Source: Eleginops maclovinus (Eukaryota; Chordata; Actinopteri; Perciformes; Eleginopidae). Taken from it: 64,000 nucleotides of DNA. Location: positions 13,200,293 to 13,264,292 of the forward strand of contig NC_086360.1 in assembly GCF_036324505.1 (NCBI RefSeq), given 5' to 3'. Position numbers and translations under genes: made by a program. The notes below the pieces were generated by a model. The model was not told where the DNA came from and ran no database searches. It saw only the letters and a list, made by a program, of their open reading frames with translations. How positions within the stretch are numbered: position 1 is the stretch's first letter; each line of letters starts with the position of its first letter. Positions 58,201 through 64,000 of the stretch are shown in pieces.

Positions 58201-61200
58201 AGGGCAGACTCCATTAGCCTGGAGGAGAGGAGACTGTTTTTCACAGCTGCTTACGCACACCTCCAAGCTGGCTGCCCTATGCTAGCCCTTGAAGTCCTCT
58301 CCAAGATGCCCAAAGTCCGCAAGCATTCCAAACTCCCCGACCATGAGGGTGCCGGCATCGCGGCTGATCTCAGCGCTGGGAGCAAAAATGGACAGAGTTC
58401 AGAGCAGGATTGGTCTCAGTCGGCTCTGAACGGCTACGAGTCTGACAGAAACAGCTTGTGCAACAGCCGGTCAGAGTCAGTGTTAAGTTTTGACTGGAGC
58501 CACCCGTCGATGAACCATCCGGATGAGCCCCTGGAGCTTAAATGGGAGAGTGACAAAGATGATGAAGAAGACGATGAAGAGGATGAAGAAGAAACTAAAA
58601 ATGGTAAGAGTGGCAGAACTGAGGACGGCAGCAGCGTGTTTCAGGATGCGCAGGATGCCATGTCGCCGCTCATGGAGACTGTGCCGGGAGAGGAGAGTGA
58701 CGATGACTTTCTCGCTCCTTCTGATGACATCTTGGCGGCCCAGCTGAAGTTTACCGCCTGCCTTAAGATCATGACCAATGAGCTCCGGACGCTGTCGACG
58801 GGGTATGAGCTGGATGGAGGGAAGCTGCGTTGCCAGCTCTACCAGTGGCTGGAGAGAGAGGTAATAGCGCACGCATGATTAAACATAACAAGTCAAATCC
58901 ATTATATTTTTTATTTGAGTTATAATTAATTATACAATAATCAGTCTGTCTACACCCTAAAAGAGCCAAACTCACAGTCAAATAGATGTAGTAGTGGTGA
59001 ACGTGGTTATTTAAAAGCGGATCATTCCATTCTGGTTATACAGGGATGCTGAATGACTGATTTGACGTTGAATAGCTTGGCTTTCCCAATTAAAAATGAT
59101 ATATATTTTTGGTATAATTATAACCTTTTTAATACATATCTTTCTATTAACACTAATTAGAAATGTTGAAGTCACTTGAAGTGTGATTTCAATACATCTC
59201 CCTAGCGTTTGTCAATTTAGCATGACGCTTGGCCAGAGCACAAGACTACTGTTTTAAAACCAAATCTCTCTGTTGTTGTTGTTGTTGTTTGTTTCTCTTC
59301 TGTCTGTGGTTTGCTACACTTTGAGAAAATGTAGTTAGGCCAAAAAGTTGTATCTGCACCCAGGCAAAGAAAGCATTAATTAAACATTTTTTAAAACTGA
59401 TTTGATGACCCACATATTTTACTTTATAAATTCATCCATGGCAACCCCGGTTTGGTAAAGCATTCATCTGGCTGCACCCTTAAGTTCACTCAACAAAAGT
59501 TTTATAACTTGTATAACTCCCACACATCTCTCTTGTCTTTATGTTCACTGTTTCAAGATCTGATCTCAGTGCATATAAACATGGTATTGATAATAACTCT
59601 CGTGAGTTTCTCATATATATTTATTCTGTTTACAATTTGGTAAAAAAAAGGGTCTTTCAGTCCACGTATGCAGGACAAATTGATTATAATTTATATATTT
59701 TTAAATCGTTTTAACCCAGGTCGTGGCTCTCCAGCGCTGCTGCAGCTACAAGCCCTGCTTGCCAGAGCTGTCTGTCCAGGGGGGGGCGTCTGTCTCCGGG
59801 CTGGGCGAGGAGGAACAGGTGGGTTTAGATAGCTGGAGGCTACAGATTTGTCAGATGCTCAAAACATCGATGCAACACAACGGCACAGTTTGTCTTGACA
59901 CAGTTTGAAACATTTTAAAATGAAAAGATGTTCCACCGTGGATATCACAACTGCTGCAGCGCATTTTCTTCTGCTTCAGTTCAAAGAGCAAACCTAAATA
60001 AATAAAGATGGCTTTGCATTACTCTCTTAAAGATTCAAATACATGTCATAGACCTGCTTCTTTATTCTTTGTTGAAAGAACACATTGTCTGTGTTGCCAG
60101 CCGGATGATATTGGCATATGTACACTGGTGTCGATTAATCTGACTATGAAACTAATAAAGTACAAATGATTTTCCAGCCGAGGAGTCCTCGTGGTGACAG
60201 CCAGAGGAGCAGGAGGCACTGGCTGCAGAGTAACCAGCCCTTACTGAGGATGTTTCTGAGCTACTGCAGCCTACATGGCTCCCACGGAGGAGGACTGGCA
60301 TCTGTGCGCATGGAGCTCATTCTGTTGCTTCAAGAGTCTCACCAGGTAATTCAAAATAACTGACAGGCGAACGCACATTTTACTGGCTTAAGTTAGTCCG
60401 GCTCTGTAGCTGCTGTCACTGTAATAACTGAGGTTGCTGATGAAGGAGATAAAACAAGTAGTCACTTTATCGATAAGGTACTTGTTGATGTTAAAATGTA
60501 TAAACTTTTCCTGGTCTGCTTTTATTTTTGTATCTTTTAACATATCATAGAGAATGAAAAAAGTTATATTTATGAATAAATTGGGCAGACAAAGTGAATT
60601 TAAGATGCTGATCAGTTGTACATATACAGCTTAACATACAGTGTGCGTGGTTCTCATTAATAAAAGTGGTGCCGCCTCACCAAAGTCAGTGGGTCTGAAC
60701 ATACATGACAACACAGATGCAAAAAAAAGGGAAAATGTTGAACAAAACTTTTTGAAACACCAAAACCAATCAGCTGCATGTAAAAACTGTTACACTGGAA
60801 CACAGAGCTGCAGTATTTTCTAACCGATCAGAGAAAAACCAACCTGAAACGCTCACTCACTTACTCACTCAGACTCACTCAGACCCATGCACTGGCACCC
60901 CCACCCCCCCCTTGAGTACTGGGCTGGCAGGTTGTGCTGATCCTCCGAGCTCCTGAGGGAGAGCTTGCCTTAGGCTGACTTTTCGAAGAGTCAAAAATTC
61001 AGGAGGTAAACAACTCAATGAGCTGGCATGAAAACAACTCTTTTGAATGAACGAGCGCTGGGAGATCTGTCTACTCTGTCTTTGATTCTGAAATCAAAGC
61101 GCTTTCTTTTGTCCCAGCTCTGGTCCCATTGGTTGTCAAGTTCCGCTGTTGTTGTCGAGGAAATGTCGTTTTTTTTTAAACTTCACTCGGTCTGTAGAGC

Positions 61201-62642
61201 TTCTGTTTGGGAAGGTTAGTGACAGCTGAATGTGATTCATCAATCGTGACGAACATAAGCCTGTGGTATTCTTGCACTCAGAGAGTCATGTTCAGGGATT
61301 GATTAAACGCAGACAAACCAGGCACCCCTTCGTTGCTACATCTTAAATGTCATTCACACATGCACTGGAAAACCTGTCATAGAACTCTCTCAGTATTAGA
61401 TGGTGTATGACTTGTTCTGTCTCAGGAACAGGCTTTTGTTTCACAGATGAAAGCATCACCTCTCATACCCCGGTCCCTTTGTGAGCTGTCTCTTTTACCC
61501 TGTCAAAAAAGGACTGATTAAGTTGAGATCTCTGCTCTTACTTTTTAGGCTTACTGTGTTGTGAGGGAGACTCGTGGTTAAGCAGTTGTCCTTTTGCATA
61601 GGTGTGATGAGTCTTCATTGTGAACACTTAAATATTTGTTGTTATTACATGGCTTAGTTGAATACTCGATTCCGATTGGTCAGAACATGTGACACATTGT
61701 TAATCCAGTAGTACAGACCGCTGTCAAGGACTTATTGCCCGTTAAGGAGGATCAAGACCGAAAAAGGAAAAGAGGTTAAAATACGGAGCGCTGGACGTCA
61801 GATAAATCACCCGAAGAAGACAGACAGGAAATAAACACCAACAGGATCACGGTCTGGGCTCTGCAGATTTTAAGGACTTGTTAGTGGATCAGAAACTGTG
61901 AACAGACTTGGAACAGTTACAGAAACCTCGATCAGAAAACCTCGATCAGTGCTGCCGTAAAGTTGTTGTTGTTGCAGTTCCAGCCGTTGGTGCGCCGTGG
62001 AACAGAGGTTTTTTTGTTCTTAGCGGGAAAAATACGATCATTTTTGAGTCAACAAAATGATTTAAATTAATATTGGGAGTCGAGTCGTTAGTTTGTTTAG
62101 TATGTAGCCGTGTAATAAGTGGGATAATGTCCAGCGAGGTGGTCATTATGGGGAAAAGAACACCCTTCATGCTGATCAAGATCCGTCCGCTTCGCAATAT
62201 GCATTCTCAAATCTAGCATGTGCAGCTTTTTATTATGGCACACTGATCTCTCTGATTTCCACAGGATGACTCCATGCAGGCGGTGGCGGCGGCGATGCCA
62301 TGTTGCCAACCGACATCGATCCCTCTCCTGATGGCCTGCACGGCAAACGTAAAGACGGTGGTGGCCAATCCCATTGTCTACCTGACCAACCTGGCTCATG
62401 ACATCCTACAGACCATCAATTCACTGGACTCTCCTCCACACCCTGATGTTGTCAACAATGAGGTAACTACGGATAATATTAGCATATTGCAGACAATGGG
62501 TGTCACCATACAGTTTTTCTGTACTTCAAACTTTTTTTGTGTTTGATTTCCTCTCTTTATTTCAGATCTATGTGATGCACACATTGGCTGCCTCCCTGTC
62601 CGCCTGCATATATCAGTGTCTCTGTGATGGACACACCCACAG
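34197..62642 (+). CDS. dmxl1: dmxl1, DmX-like protein 1 (rabconnectin-3 alpha family), 3' end off window
   Basis: Large WD40 protein of the metazoan RAVE complex. With WDR7 and ROGDI it promotes assembly of the V-ATPase V1 and Vo sectors and so acidification of endosomes, lysosomes and vesicles (family knowledge). Thirty-two coding exons join in phase into 2,294 codons plus 2 nt with no internal stop. The start is MNLHQVLTGAVNPGD, the conserved family N-terminus. N-terminal WD40 repeats cover about residues 100-1300 (for example KFSPDGEFFATAG, DMLFSIHPMDGSLLVW, LLATSCSDGKVRFW). The Rav1-like helical region follows at about 1370-1900 (YHPVQLLELMDLGR, GETLDECGLKFLLAVR, WRKAALKNAFSLLGKQR). The C-terminal WD repeats lie beyond the window. 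Sequence choices favour dmxl1 over dmxl2. Short introns not listed separately (4-8, 10, 11, 13-16, 18-22, 24, 25, 27, 30, 32) hold nothing notable except (GTT)n at 48,554-48,578. All introns are GT-AG except intron 26 (GC-AG). Confidence 0.93.
34284..35430 (+). other. dmxl1: dmxl1 intron 2
   Basis: GT-AG intron of about 1.1 kb. No repeat, RNA gene or extra exon recognised. Confidence 0.75.
35431..35556 (+). CDS. dmxl1: dmxl1 coding exon 3
   Basis: Residues 30-71, including FERLQIIPGAKHGNIQVGC, one of the most conserved N-terminal blocks of the family and closer to DMXL1 than DMXL2. Acceptor CTGATAG|GC, donor CAG|GTAAGA, phase 0 at both ends. Confidence 0.95.
35557..38021 (+). other. dmxl1: dmxl1 intron 3
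   Basis: GT-AG intron of about 2.5 kb, AT-rich. The open frame 37,389-37,715 is not recognised and I see no second exon. Confidence 0.7.
38022..38099 (+). CDS. dmxl1: dmxl1 coding exon 4
   Basis: Residues 72-97. It encodes IAASYGSIVCVFEP, a WD-type strand followed by a short Q/P/D linker. Donor ACT|GTGAGT, phase 0. Confidence 0.93.
38641..38719 (+). CDS. dmxl1: dmxl1 coding exon 5
   Basis: Residues 98-124. It encodes CQWQKTGQFVLKSMVRNLAW, followed by HPTG across the splice. Acceptor GTGTACAG, donor CAG|GTACTT, ends in phase 1. Confidence 0.93.
38914..39058 (+). CDS. dmxl1: dmxl1 coding exon 6
   Basis: About residues 124-172: WD strand LLTGSSSLQLW, an acidic/polar linker, then AWRCIWESK as in DMXL1 (CIWHCK). 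Donor GCAA|GTAAGA, ends in phase 2; the lysine codon is completed by exon 7. Confidence 0.92.
39369..39435 (+). CDS. dmxl1: dmxl1 coding exon 7
   Basis: About residues 172-194: WD40 repeat motif MKFSPDGEFFATAGQ. Acceptor TCTGTAG, donor CAG|GTACGT, ends in phase 0. Confidence 0.94.
39682..39866 (+). CDS. dmxl1: dmxl1 coding exon 8
   Basis: Residues 195-256: DDCLVKVWY completes the repeat begun in exon 7, then FSFVYLAHPRSVTGFSWRKT, a conserved family block. The exon contains an internal strong donor-like ACTG|GTAAGTGG at 39,714/39,715; its use would shift the frame. Real donor CACG|GTATGG, phase 2. Confidence 0.94.
39867..40805 (+). other. dmxl1: dmxl1 intron 8
   Basis: GT-AG intron of 939 bp. 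The only structure noted is an AT-core palindrome at 40,537-40,565 (CAAATATATATATATTTG flanked by GGCTG and CAGC). Confidence 0.8.
40806..41010 (+). CDS. dmxl1: dmxl1 coding exon 9
   Basis: About residues 256-324: VCNVLLTCCKDSVCRLWAET (WD repeat), then a polar, low-conservation linker rich in S, N, H and G. The linker lacks the basic RRGRRR-type stretch I recall from mammalian DMXL1 here. Donor GGGA|GTAAGT, phase 0. Confidence 0.9.
41011..43041 (+). other. dmxl1: dmxl1 intron 9
   Basis: GT-AG intron of about 2.0 kb. It contains three tandem copies of the 11-mer TTTAGCTCTTA (41,483-41,515). No additional exon is recognised, although an alternative linker exon cannot be excluded. Confidence 0.7.
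41483..41515. repeat. 11-bp tandem repeat, three copies
   Basis: TTTAGCTCTTA three times without mismatch in dmxl1 intron 9. Confidence 0.93.
43042..43222 (+). CDS. dmxl1: dmxl1 coding exon 10
   Basis: About residues 325-385. A variable S/H-rich start leads into HANALCHFHIAASINPAT, identical to my memory of DMXL1 and DMXL2. Acceptor TTTTCCTCAG, donor ACAG|GTTAGG, ends in phase 1. Confidence 0.93.
43803..43979 (+). CDS. dmxl1: dmxl1 coding exon 11
   Basis: About residues 385-444: DIPLLPSISSLS followed by FTVHWLNNKELNFTLAMEVF. The DIPLLPSI block is diagnostic of DMXL1 against DMXL2. Donor GAAG|GTACGG, phase 1. Confidence 0.94.
44091..44329 (+). CDS. dmxl1: dmxl1 coding exon 12
   Basis: About residues 444-523. 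An acidic linker (EPDDEDNCDEDN) leads to DMLFSIHPMDGSLLVWHVDW, a complete WD repeat matching DMXL1. Donor CTCAG|GTACGT, phase 0. Confidence 0.95.
44330..45175 (+). other. dmxl1: dmxl1 intron 12
   Basis: GT-AG intron of 846 bp, AT-rich, nothing else recognised. Confidence 0.8.
45176..45893 (+). CDS. dmxl1: dmxl1 coding exon 13
   Basis: About residues 524-763, a long 718-bp exon. It carries SRIPVAFPTGDA, IFTPNVLMISKHSDGSLNQW (WD repeat), SHKSRYCGHRFHLNDLACHS and LWRVDPVGPLSLSGGVSELA. A P/S-rich variable segment sits between the last two (about residues 672-702). Donor TTTAG|GTGAGC, phase 1. Confidence 0.96.
46269..46390 (+). CDS. dmxl1: dmxl1 coding exon 14
   Basis: About residues 763-803: SACFVASDGHSLRLYQAVIE (WD repeat), then AKKLLSELSNPEIS. 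Donor ATCA|GTAAGT, phase 0. Confidence 0.95.
46860..46949 (+). CDS. dmxl1: dmxl1 coding exon 15
   Basis: Residues 804-833: KYVGEVFNIISQQSTAKPGC then IIELD. Phase 0 at both ends, acceptor ATCTTTAG, donor TTT|GTGAGT. Confidence 0.95.
47283..47385 (+). CDS. dmxl1: dmxl1 coding exon 16
   Basis: About residues 834-868: GKQTQLLHVFEEDLILGS followed by an E/T-rich variable tail. Donor ACTG|GTACAC, phase 1. Confidence 0.92.
47492..47611 (+). CDS. dmxl1: dmxl1 coding exon 17
   Basis: About residues 868-908: FFLVVVELIPTGRSLLHMWH, a WD-type strand conserved as SLLHMWHLHL. Acceptor CCCGCAG, donor ATGG|GTGGGT, phase 1. Confidence 0.93.
47612..48062 (+). other. dmxl1: dmxl1 intron 17 with TA-rich microsatellite/palindrome
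   Basis: From about 47,818 to 48,000 the intron is almost pure TA, TATG and TATAT repeat. It contains a long palindrome in which ATAACATTATATAT is mirrored by ATATATAATGTTAT around 47,910-47,960. It ends in (CT)n shortly before the exon 18 acceptor. Confidence 0.9.
47818..48000. repeat. TA/TATG microsatellite
   Basis: Mixed (TA)n and (TATG)n then (TC)n, with a long palindromic core; in dmxl1 intron 17, ending about 60 bp before exon 18. Confidence 0.95.
48063..48281 (+). CDS. dmxl1: dmxl1 coding exon 18
   Basis: About residues 908-981. A serine/aspartate-rich linker (NDASSDSDMNSSTFSFD) leads to QEMALPEGVEAISVTPSAG, where human DMXL1 has LPEGVEIISIKPSAG. Donor GCAG|GTGAGG, phase 1. Confidence 0.94.
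48554..48578. repeat. (GTT)n microsatellite
   Basis: About eight GTT units in dmxl1 intron 18. Confidence 0.92.
49051..50261 (+). CDS. dmxl1: dmxl1 coding exon 19 (largest)
   Basis: About residues 981-1384, 1,211 bp. In order: WD repeat LLATSCSDGKVRFWRC (998-1013), EEWPLLVEEMLP, EVSCCHSGRIAVAYRQ, an N/T/P-rich insert longer than in mammals as I recall them, HISIFQCESTGGSQWILEQT, LDWVSQEDGSHVLTVGIGTK, VSLSWVRDGILVVGMDCEMH, TRSMMSLAQKLSGKRTAYD and finally LPQYHPVQLLELMDLGR, which opens the Rav1-like region. Acceptor TCTTTGCAG, donor GAGG|GTACGT, phase 0. Confidence 0.97.
50474..50735 (+). CDS. dmxl1: dmxl1 coding exon 20
   Basis: Residues 1385-1472: VHRAKAILSHLVKCIAGEIV, RTISAGGSTARD, DYTEISSIPPLPLYALLAAD. 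Acceptor ATCTAAG, donor CCTG|GTGGGG, phase 1. Confidence 0.95.
50881..51014 (+). CDS. dmxl1: dmxl1 coding exon 21
   Basis: About residues 1472-1516: a variable acidic linker, SGDSGHGSSHADVYDELF then DLEPLDDDQEE. The donor AAG|GTCCGT is weaker than its neighbours, but the junction to VIDLSQ in exon 22 requires it. Phase 0. Confidence 0.88.
51406..51592 (+). CDS. dmxl1: dmxl1 coding exon 22
   Basis: Residues 1517-1579: VIDLSQYSPTFFGPEHAQVL, then LPGLTRMEQMSLMALADTIA, both highly conserved in the Rav1-like region. Donor AAAG|GTACTT, phase 1. Confidence 0.96.
51720..51830 (+). CDS. dmxl1: dmxl1 coding exon 23
   Basis: About residues 1579-1616: GGETLDECGLKFLLAVRLHT then HRAQLLRQG. Donor CAAG|GTAAAG, phase 1. 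The following intron holds a transposon. Confidence 0.95.
52160..52167. repeat. Target-site duplication, left (GTCTAGGC)
   Basis: GTCTAGGC immediately before the element; exact partner at 54,320-54,327. Its central TA fits the Buster-type consensus better than the Ac-type one. Confidence 0.9.
52488..53943 (-). pseudogene. Broken hAT (ZBED-like) transposase
   Basis: Read from 53,943 leftwards. A BED zinc-finger exon (53,943-53,802) has KCKLCEQ (C-x2-C) and ends AYHLKR. A 99-bp GT-AG intron (53,801-53,703) follows, and the next exon supplies LHPQCH, completing the H-x4-H. The catalytic region is recognisable from VSFTTDIWTS, then SHFITGDWQLESF, VSVVHDNAANMV, RCAGHTLQLCINSAL and TRWNSVYLMLDRLIEQ. 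Lesions: a base gain near 53,910; a frame change in the A-run near 53,630; a frame change near 53,364; a 19-bp tandem duplication (53,153-53,190); a TAA at 53,120-53,118; and loss of the C-terminal hAT dimerisation segment after about 52,560. It cannot make an active enzyme. Confidence 0.9.
53153..53190. repeat. 19-bp perfect tandem duplication in transposase
   Basis: GGTTGGTGCACGCAACCAT occurs twice in a row (53,153-53,171 and 53,172-53,190). Nineteen is not a multiple of three, so it shifts the transposase frame; with one copy the conserved RCAGHTLQL block is in the frame of the upstream block. Confidence 0.93.
54320..54327. repeat. Target-site duplication, right (GTCTAGGC)
   Basis: Exact partner of 52,160-52,167. 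Confidence 0.9.
54448..54617 (+). CDS. dmxl1: dmxl1 coding exon 24
   Basis: About residues 1616-1672: YAWAFHSEAEEELLNMLPAL, then LRSMGVGWWLR and LRKCIEK. Acceptor TCTCTTCAG, donor AAG|GTGAGG, phase 0. Confidence 0.95.
54939..55036 (+). CDS. dmxl1: dmxl1 coding exon 25
   Basis: Residues 1673-1705: NNDPLDAAIFYLAMKKKAVV, then WGLYR across the splice. Donor ACAG|GTAGGA, phase 2. Confidence 0.95.
55180..55345 (+). CDS. dmxl1: dmxl1 coding exon 26
   Basis: About residues 1705-1760: WRKAALKNAFSLLGKQRFQH then AAFFLLAGSLKDAVE, the best conserved helical block of the family. The exon ends GTTGAG and is followed by GCAAGT, so the intron starts with GC. No in-frame GT donor fits the join to VCIEKMQD. 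Confidence 0.94.
55346..56797 (+). other. dmxl1: dmxl1 intron 26, GC-AG type, with MITE
   Basis: The donor GAG|GCAAGT matches the known GC-donor consensus in every other position and the acceptor is CCACCTCCAG. The intron is 1,452 bp and contains a hAT MITE at 56,336-56,675. A T-run (56,755-56,766) lies between the MITE and the acceptor. Confidence 0.88.
56336..56675 (-). mobile_element. hAT (Charlie/Buster-like) MITE, copy 2
   Basis: About 340 bp, same family as 17,602-18,161 but inverted: it ends AGTTTGGACACCCCTG and starts GGTGTCCAAACT, so the first four bases (CAGG) of the expected left end are lost. The flanks TCCTACTG (56,328-56,335) and CCCTACTG (56,676-56,683) match at 7 of 8 positions and look like a decayed target duplication centred on TA. 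Relative to copy 1 it has an internal deletion of about 220 bp. No coding capacity. Confidence 0.85.
56798..56926 (+). CDS. dmxl1: dmxl1 coding exon 27
   Basis: Residues 1761-1803: LQLALVISRLYESEFETAST then YKKILRRSVLG. Phase 0 at both ends; donor ACAG|GTTTGT. Confidence 0.94.
57075..57213 (+). CDS. dmxl1: dmxl1 coding exon 28
   Basis: About residues 1804-1850: KDPFLRSMAHWVLEDYSRAL then DTLLEQP and a polar variable tail. Donor ACTG|GTAGGT, phase 1. Confidence 0.93.
57214..58066 (+). other. dmxl1: dmxl1 intron 28
   Basis: GT-AG intron of 853 bp. Its last 274 bp are open in the frame of exon 29, but the acceptor-like TTTTCAG at 57,813 would join out of frame, so I keep the acceptor GACAG at 58,066. 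Confidence 0.8.
58067..58860 (+). CDS. dmxl1: dmxl1 coding exon 29
   Basis: About residues 1850-2114, 794 bp. In order: FNFYTYLRTHPLLLRRHFGS, ERRLFFTAAYAHLQAGCPML, ALEVLSKMPKVRKHS, a low-complexity Ser/Asn segment ending VLSFDWSHPSM, an acidic tract of D/E residues (DKDDEEDDEEDEEE), and AQLKFTACLKIMTNELRTLS with TGYELDGGKLRCQLYQWLE. The acidic tract separates helical blocks and varies between species. Donor GAG|GTAATA, phase 0. Confidence 0.96.
58861..59719 (+). other. dmxl1: dmxl1 intron 29
   Basis: GT-AG intron of 859 bp with a short (GTT)n at about 59,271-59,289. Nothing else recognised. Confidence 0.8.
59720..59818 (+). CDS. dmxl1: dmxl1 coding exon 30
   Basis: Residues 2115-2147: VVALQRCCSYKPCLPEL then GLGEEEQ. 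It corresponds to the KEVVALQRTCDF region of human DMXL1. It contains a G8 run. Donor ACAG|GTGGGT, phase 0. Confidence 0.88.
60178..60345 (+). CDS. dmxl1: dmxl1 coding exon 31
   Basis: Residues 2148-2203: RRHWLQSNQPLLRMFLSYC, then LHGSHGGGLASVRMELILLL, nearly identical to DMXL1. Donor CCAG|GTAATT, phase 0. Confidence 0.95.
60346..62264 (+). other. dmxl1: dmxl1 intron 31
   Basis: GT-AG intron of 1,919 bp. It has CACTCACTT-type simple sequence at 60,850-60,890, and its 3' third is a probable DNA-transposon relic (61,660-62,200). Confidence 0.8.
61660..62200. mobile_element. Probable diverged fish DNA-transposon relic
   Basis: It begins GAATACTCGATTCCGATTGG, continues through GGAGGATCAAGACCGAAAA, and ends GTAATAAGTGGGATAATGTC, AGCGAGGTGGTCATTATGG and GATCCGTCCGCTTCGC. 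These pieces in this order resemble a non-autonomous element I remember as widespread in teleosts. A 12-bp direct duplication (CCTCGATCAG) is present at 61,926-61,948. Ends are uncertain and there is no coding capacity. Confidence 0.45.
62265..62462 (+). CDS. dmxl1: dmxl1 coding exon 32
   Basis: Residues 2204-2269: a variable start with VAAAMPCC, then TANVKTVVANPIVYLTNLAH and SPPHPDVVNNE as in DMXL1. Acceptor TTTCCACAG, donor GAG|GTAACT, phase 0. Confidence 0.94.
62566..62642 (+). CDS. dmxl1: dmxl1 coding exon 33 (last in window)
   Basis: Residues 2270-2295 (incomplete codon): IYVMHTLAASLSACIYQCLC, identical in order to DMXL1 VYVMHTLAASLSACIYQCLC. Donor ACAG|GTTAGT, ends in phase 2. The next exon is not in the window. 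Confidence 0.95.
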
Positions 62643-64000
62643 GTTAGTGTCCCAGGCTATTGAGCCTATAGGCTGTCATGTTGCAGGGGGGGAACCCGCA
62701 GCATCATAGTGAACTTTATGACATCATTAACCCTGAGCAATTGTTGAGCCATCTACTTTTTTTTGCACATCTAGGGACATTTTTTTTTTCCTATCCCACG
62801 TACCCAGTGTTTGAAAAAAGGCTTTCATTTAGCCTGACTCTAAAGGGTTTGAGTTCATTCTGTGTATCTTCTCGTAGAATCTCTCCGACCAGGCTTCTTG
62901 AATTCTTTATACGACTTGGAGCAATGATTACTTTGATACATTCTTTTTTAATTTTCCGCCACATTCACCTTGACACAACTCCGTTAACAGCTCTATAAAC
63001 ACTGGATTATTTATCAAGAGTGATCTGAGTTAGCTGTCCTACTTGCATTAGACAAAATTATGTTGATTTGCGTCCACTTGTTAGTGTGTGTGTCTGTGTT
63101 TAAACTTATTGGAGCAGAATAATAAGAGAAAAGGGGAAAGGGACATGACTACTGGTAACCAAGCCAGAAGAAAATACACTCATCCTAAGTCAAACATCAC
63201 AAATGTAATAAAGTAAAAAAGGCTTTTCCAGATGTTGTTTATGGAAAATCATCTCAGCAGAAGCCCCAGGCTGCTTTTACGAAGTGCTGTGGTGGTGTTA
63301 CTTAGGACATTGATAGTGAACAACATGTTGGTCACTTGTCTGATGTGATCATGTTGAAAATGATAACAAGGGTGTCACATGTCATCCTTATTGTACATTT
63401 TTAATTAGATTAGTTACCCATTGTGTTTGTTGAAGACGTGTATGTACCACAACCTTCAATCACTTTGACAAAAACCCAGTGGGATCTTGACTTTGGATGG
63501 GTGAGTGCGTGTGTTTGTCTTACAGCTGTGCTGCTGTCTGACTCCCTGTCATGCTTCTGCCAGACTGCTTGATGTTGTACCCATCTTTTTTAGTTTCGCT
63601 TGACCAGACTCTGACCTTTTAAAGCCACAGTACTCTGACCCCAGAGATAGTTTTGCTTGTATAGATACAAAAAAGTGTCAAGAGAGTTTAGGGAAAACAT
63701 TTATTATTCTTTCAGTGCAAAAACCGCAGTGGATTGCTGAATTTCTTCTTCTGTGTGTTTCTCTTGGGTGTGCGAGAGAGAGGCAGGGATGAGACAGATT
63801 TTGCTTTTTAAAGGTTATTGAAGGATATAAGTTGTTGTGGTTTAGGGTTGCCACCACGTTGACAGTGTTTTGATAGAGGATACTGTCACTGTACCTTCTT
63901 CTGAATGAAGATTCCTCTTTTATGTTTTTTTTTGCGTGGTTGATGTTTTTTTGCAGAAGCTTAAAGGGGACTCATTGGATGTTGAACACGTAATAGACTC
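62643..64000 (+). other. dmxl1: dmxl1 intron 33, to window end
   Basis: No segment here continues the reading frame. Acceptor-like sites at about 63,525 (CTTACAG) and 63,957 (TTTGCAG) both lead to in-frame stops in the required phase, so exon 34 probably lies to the right. Confidence 0.7.

Noticed and set aside
58483..58872. Minus-strand 129-codon frame opposite exon 29
   Set aside because: Antisense shadow of a coding exon.
34197..62642. Assignment to dmxl2 instead of dmxl1
   Set aside because: Exons 2, 3, 11, 12 and 18 match remembered DMXL1-specific wording (MNLHQ, FERLQIIPG, DIPLLPSI, SIHPMDGSLLVW, LPEGVE) better than DMXL2.
63518..63570. Possible dmxl1 exon 34 after CTTACAG at about 63,525
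   Set aside because: In the required phase it reads only five codons before a TGA and has no resemblance to the DMXL1 continuation.
63957..64000. Possible exon 34 at the window end after TTTGCAG
   Set aside because: The required phase reaches TAA within the visible 43 bases, and nothing resembles the family.

Overview
The window is vertebrate, almost certainly teleost, nuclear DNA. It is AT-rich with very long (CA/TG)n microsatellites, fish-type non-autonomous DNA transposons, and one large gene split into many GT-AG introns. There are no bacterial-style operons and no sign of a bacterial or viral system.

Positions 1-32,100 form a gene-poor flank. I find no convincing coding exon there on either strand. 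It holds five long CA/TG microsatellites, a purine tract, a C21 tract, several hairpin-forming inverted repeats, and a few diverged repeats. One is a clean 560-bp hAT-type MITE with a perfect 8-bp target-site duplication at 17,602-18,161. A CpG-dense island at 16.58-17.19 kb carries two good splice donors on the minus strand. It is the best candidate for the promoter and non-coding first exon of an unidentified minus-strand gene running off the left edge.

Positions 32,100-64,000 hold most of dmxl1 (DmX-like 1, rabconnectin-3 alpha family) on the plus strand. I place a non-coding first exon near 32.2-32.5 kb and a start codon at 34,197. I then resolve 32 consecutive coding exons ending at 62,642. 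Their phases join without a frame break into 2,294 codons plus 2 nt. Mammalian DMXL1 is about 3,000 residues, so the last quarter, including the C-terminal WD40 repeats, lies beyond the right edge. The paralogue choice (dmxl1, not dmxl2) rests on segments such as MNLHQVLTGAVNPGD, DIPLLPSISSLS and DMLFSIHPMDGSLLVW. By family knowledge the product is the large subunit of the metazoan RAVE complex, with WDR7 and ROGDI, which promotes V-ATPase V1-Vo assembly.

The introns of dmxl1 host mobile DNA. Intron 23 carries a 2,152-bp hAT element with 8-bp target duplications and a heavily broken BED/hAT transposase. Intron 26 is a GC-AG intron and carries a second MITE of the same family as the one at 17.6 kb, in opposite orientation and about 120 bp from the acceptor. 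Intron 31 carries a diverged repeat ending just before exon 32. Target duplications of all three hAT-type insertions are centred on TA. Other points of interest are a 26-codon upstream ORF before the dmxl1 start, a ZNF143-like promoter motif, a strong internal donor in exon 8 and a large TA cruciform in intron 17. I did not find a previously undescribed system.
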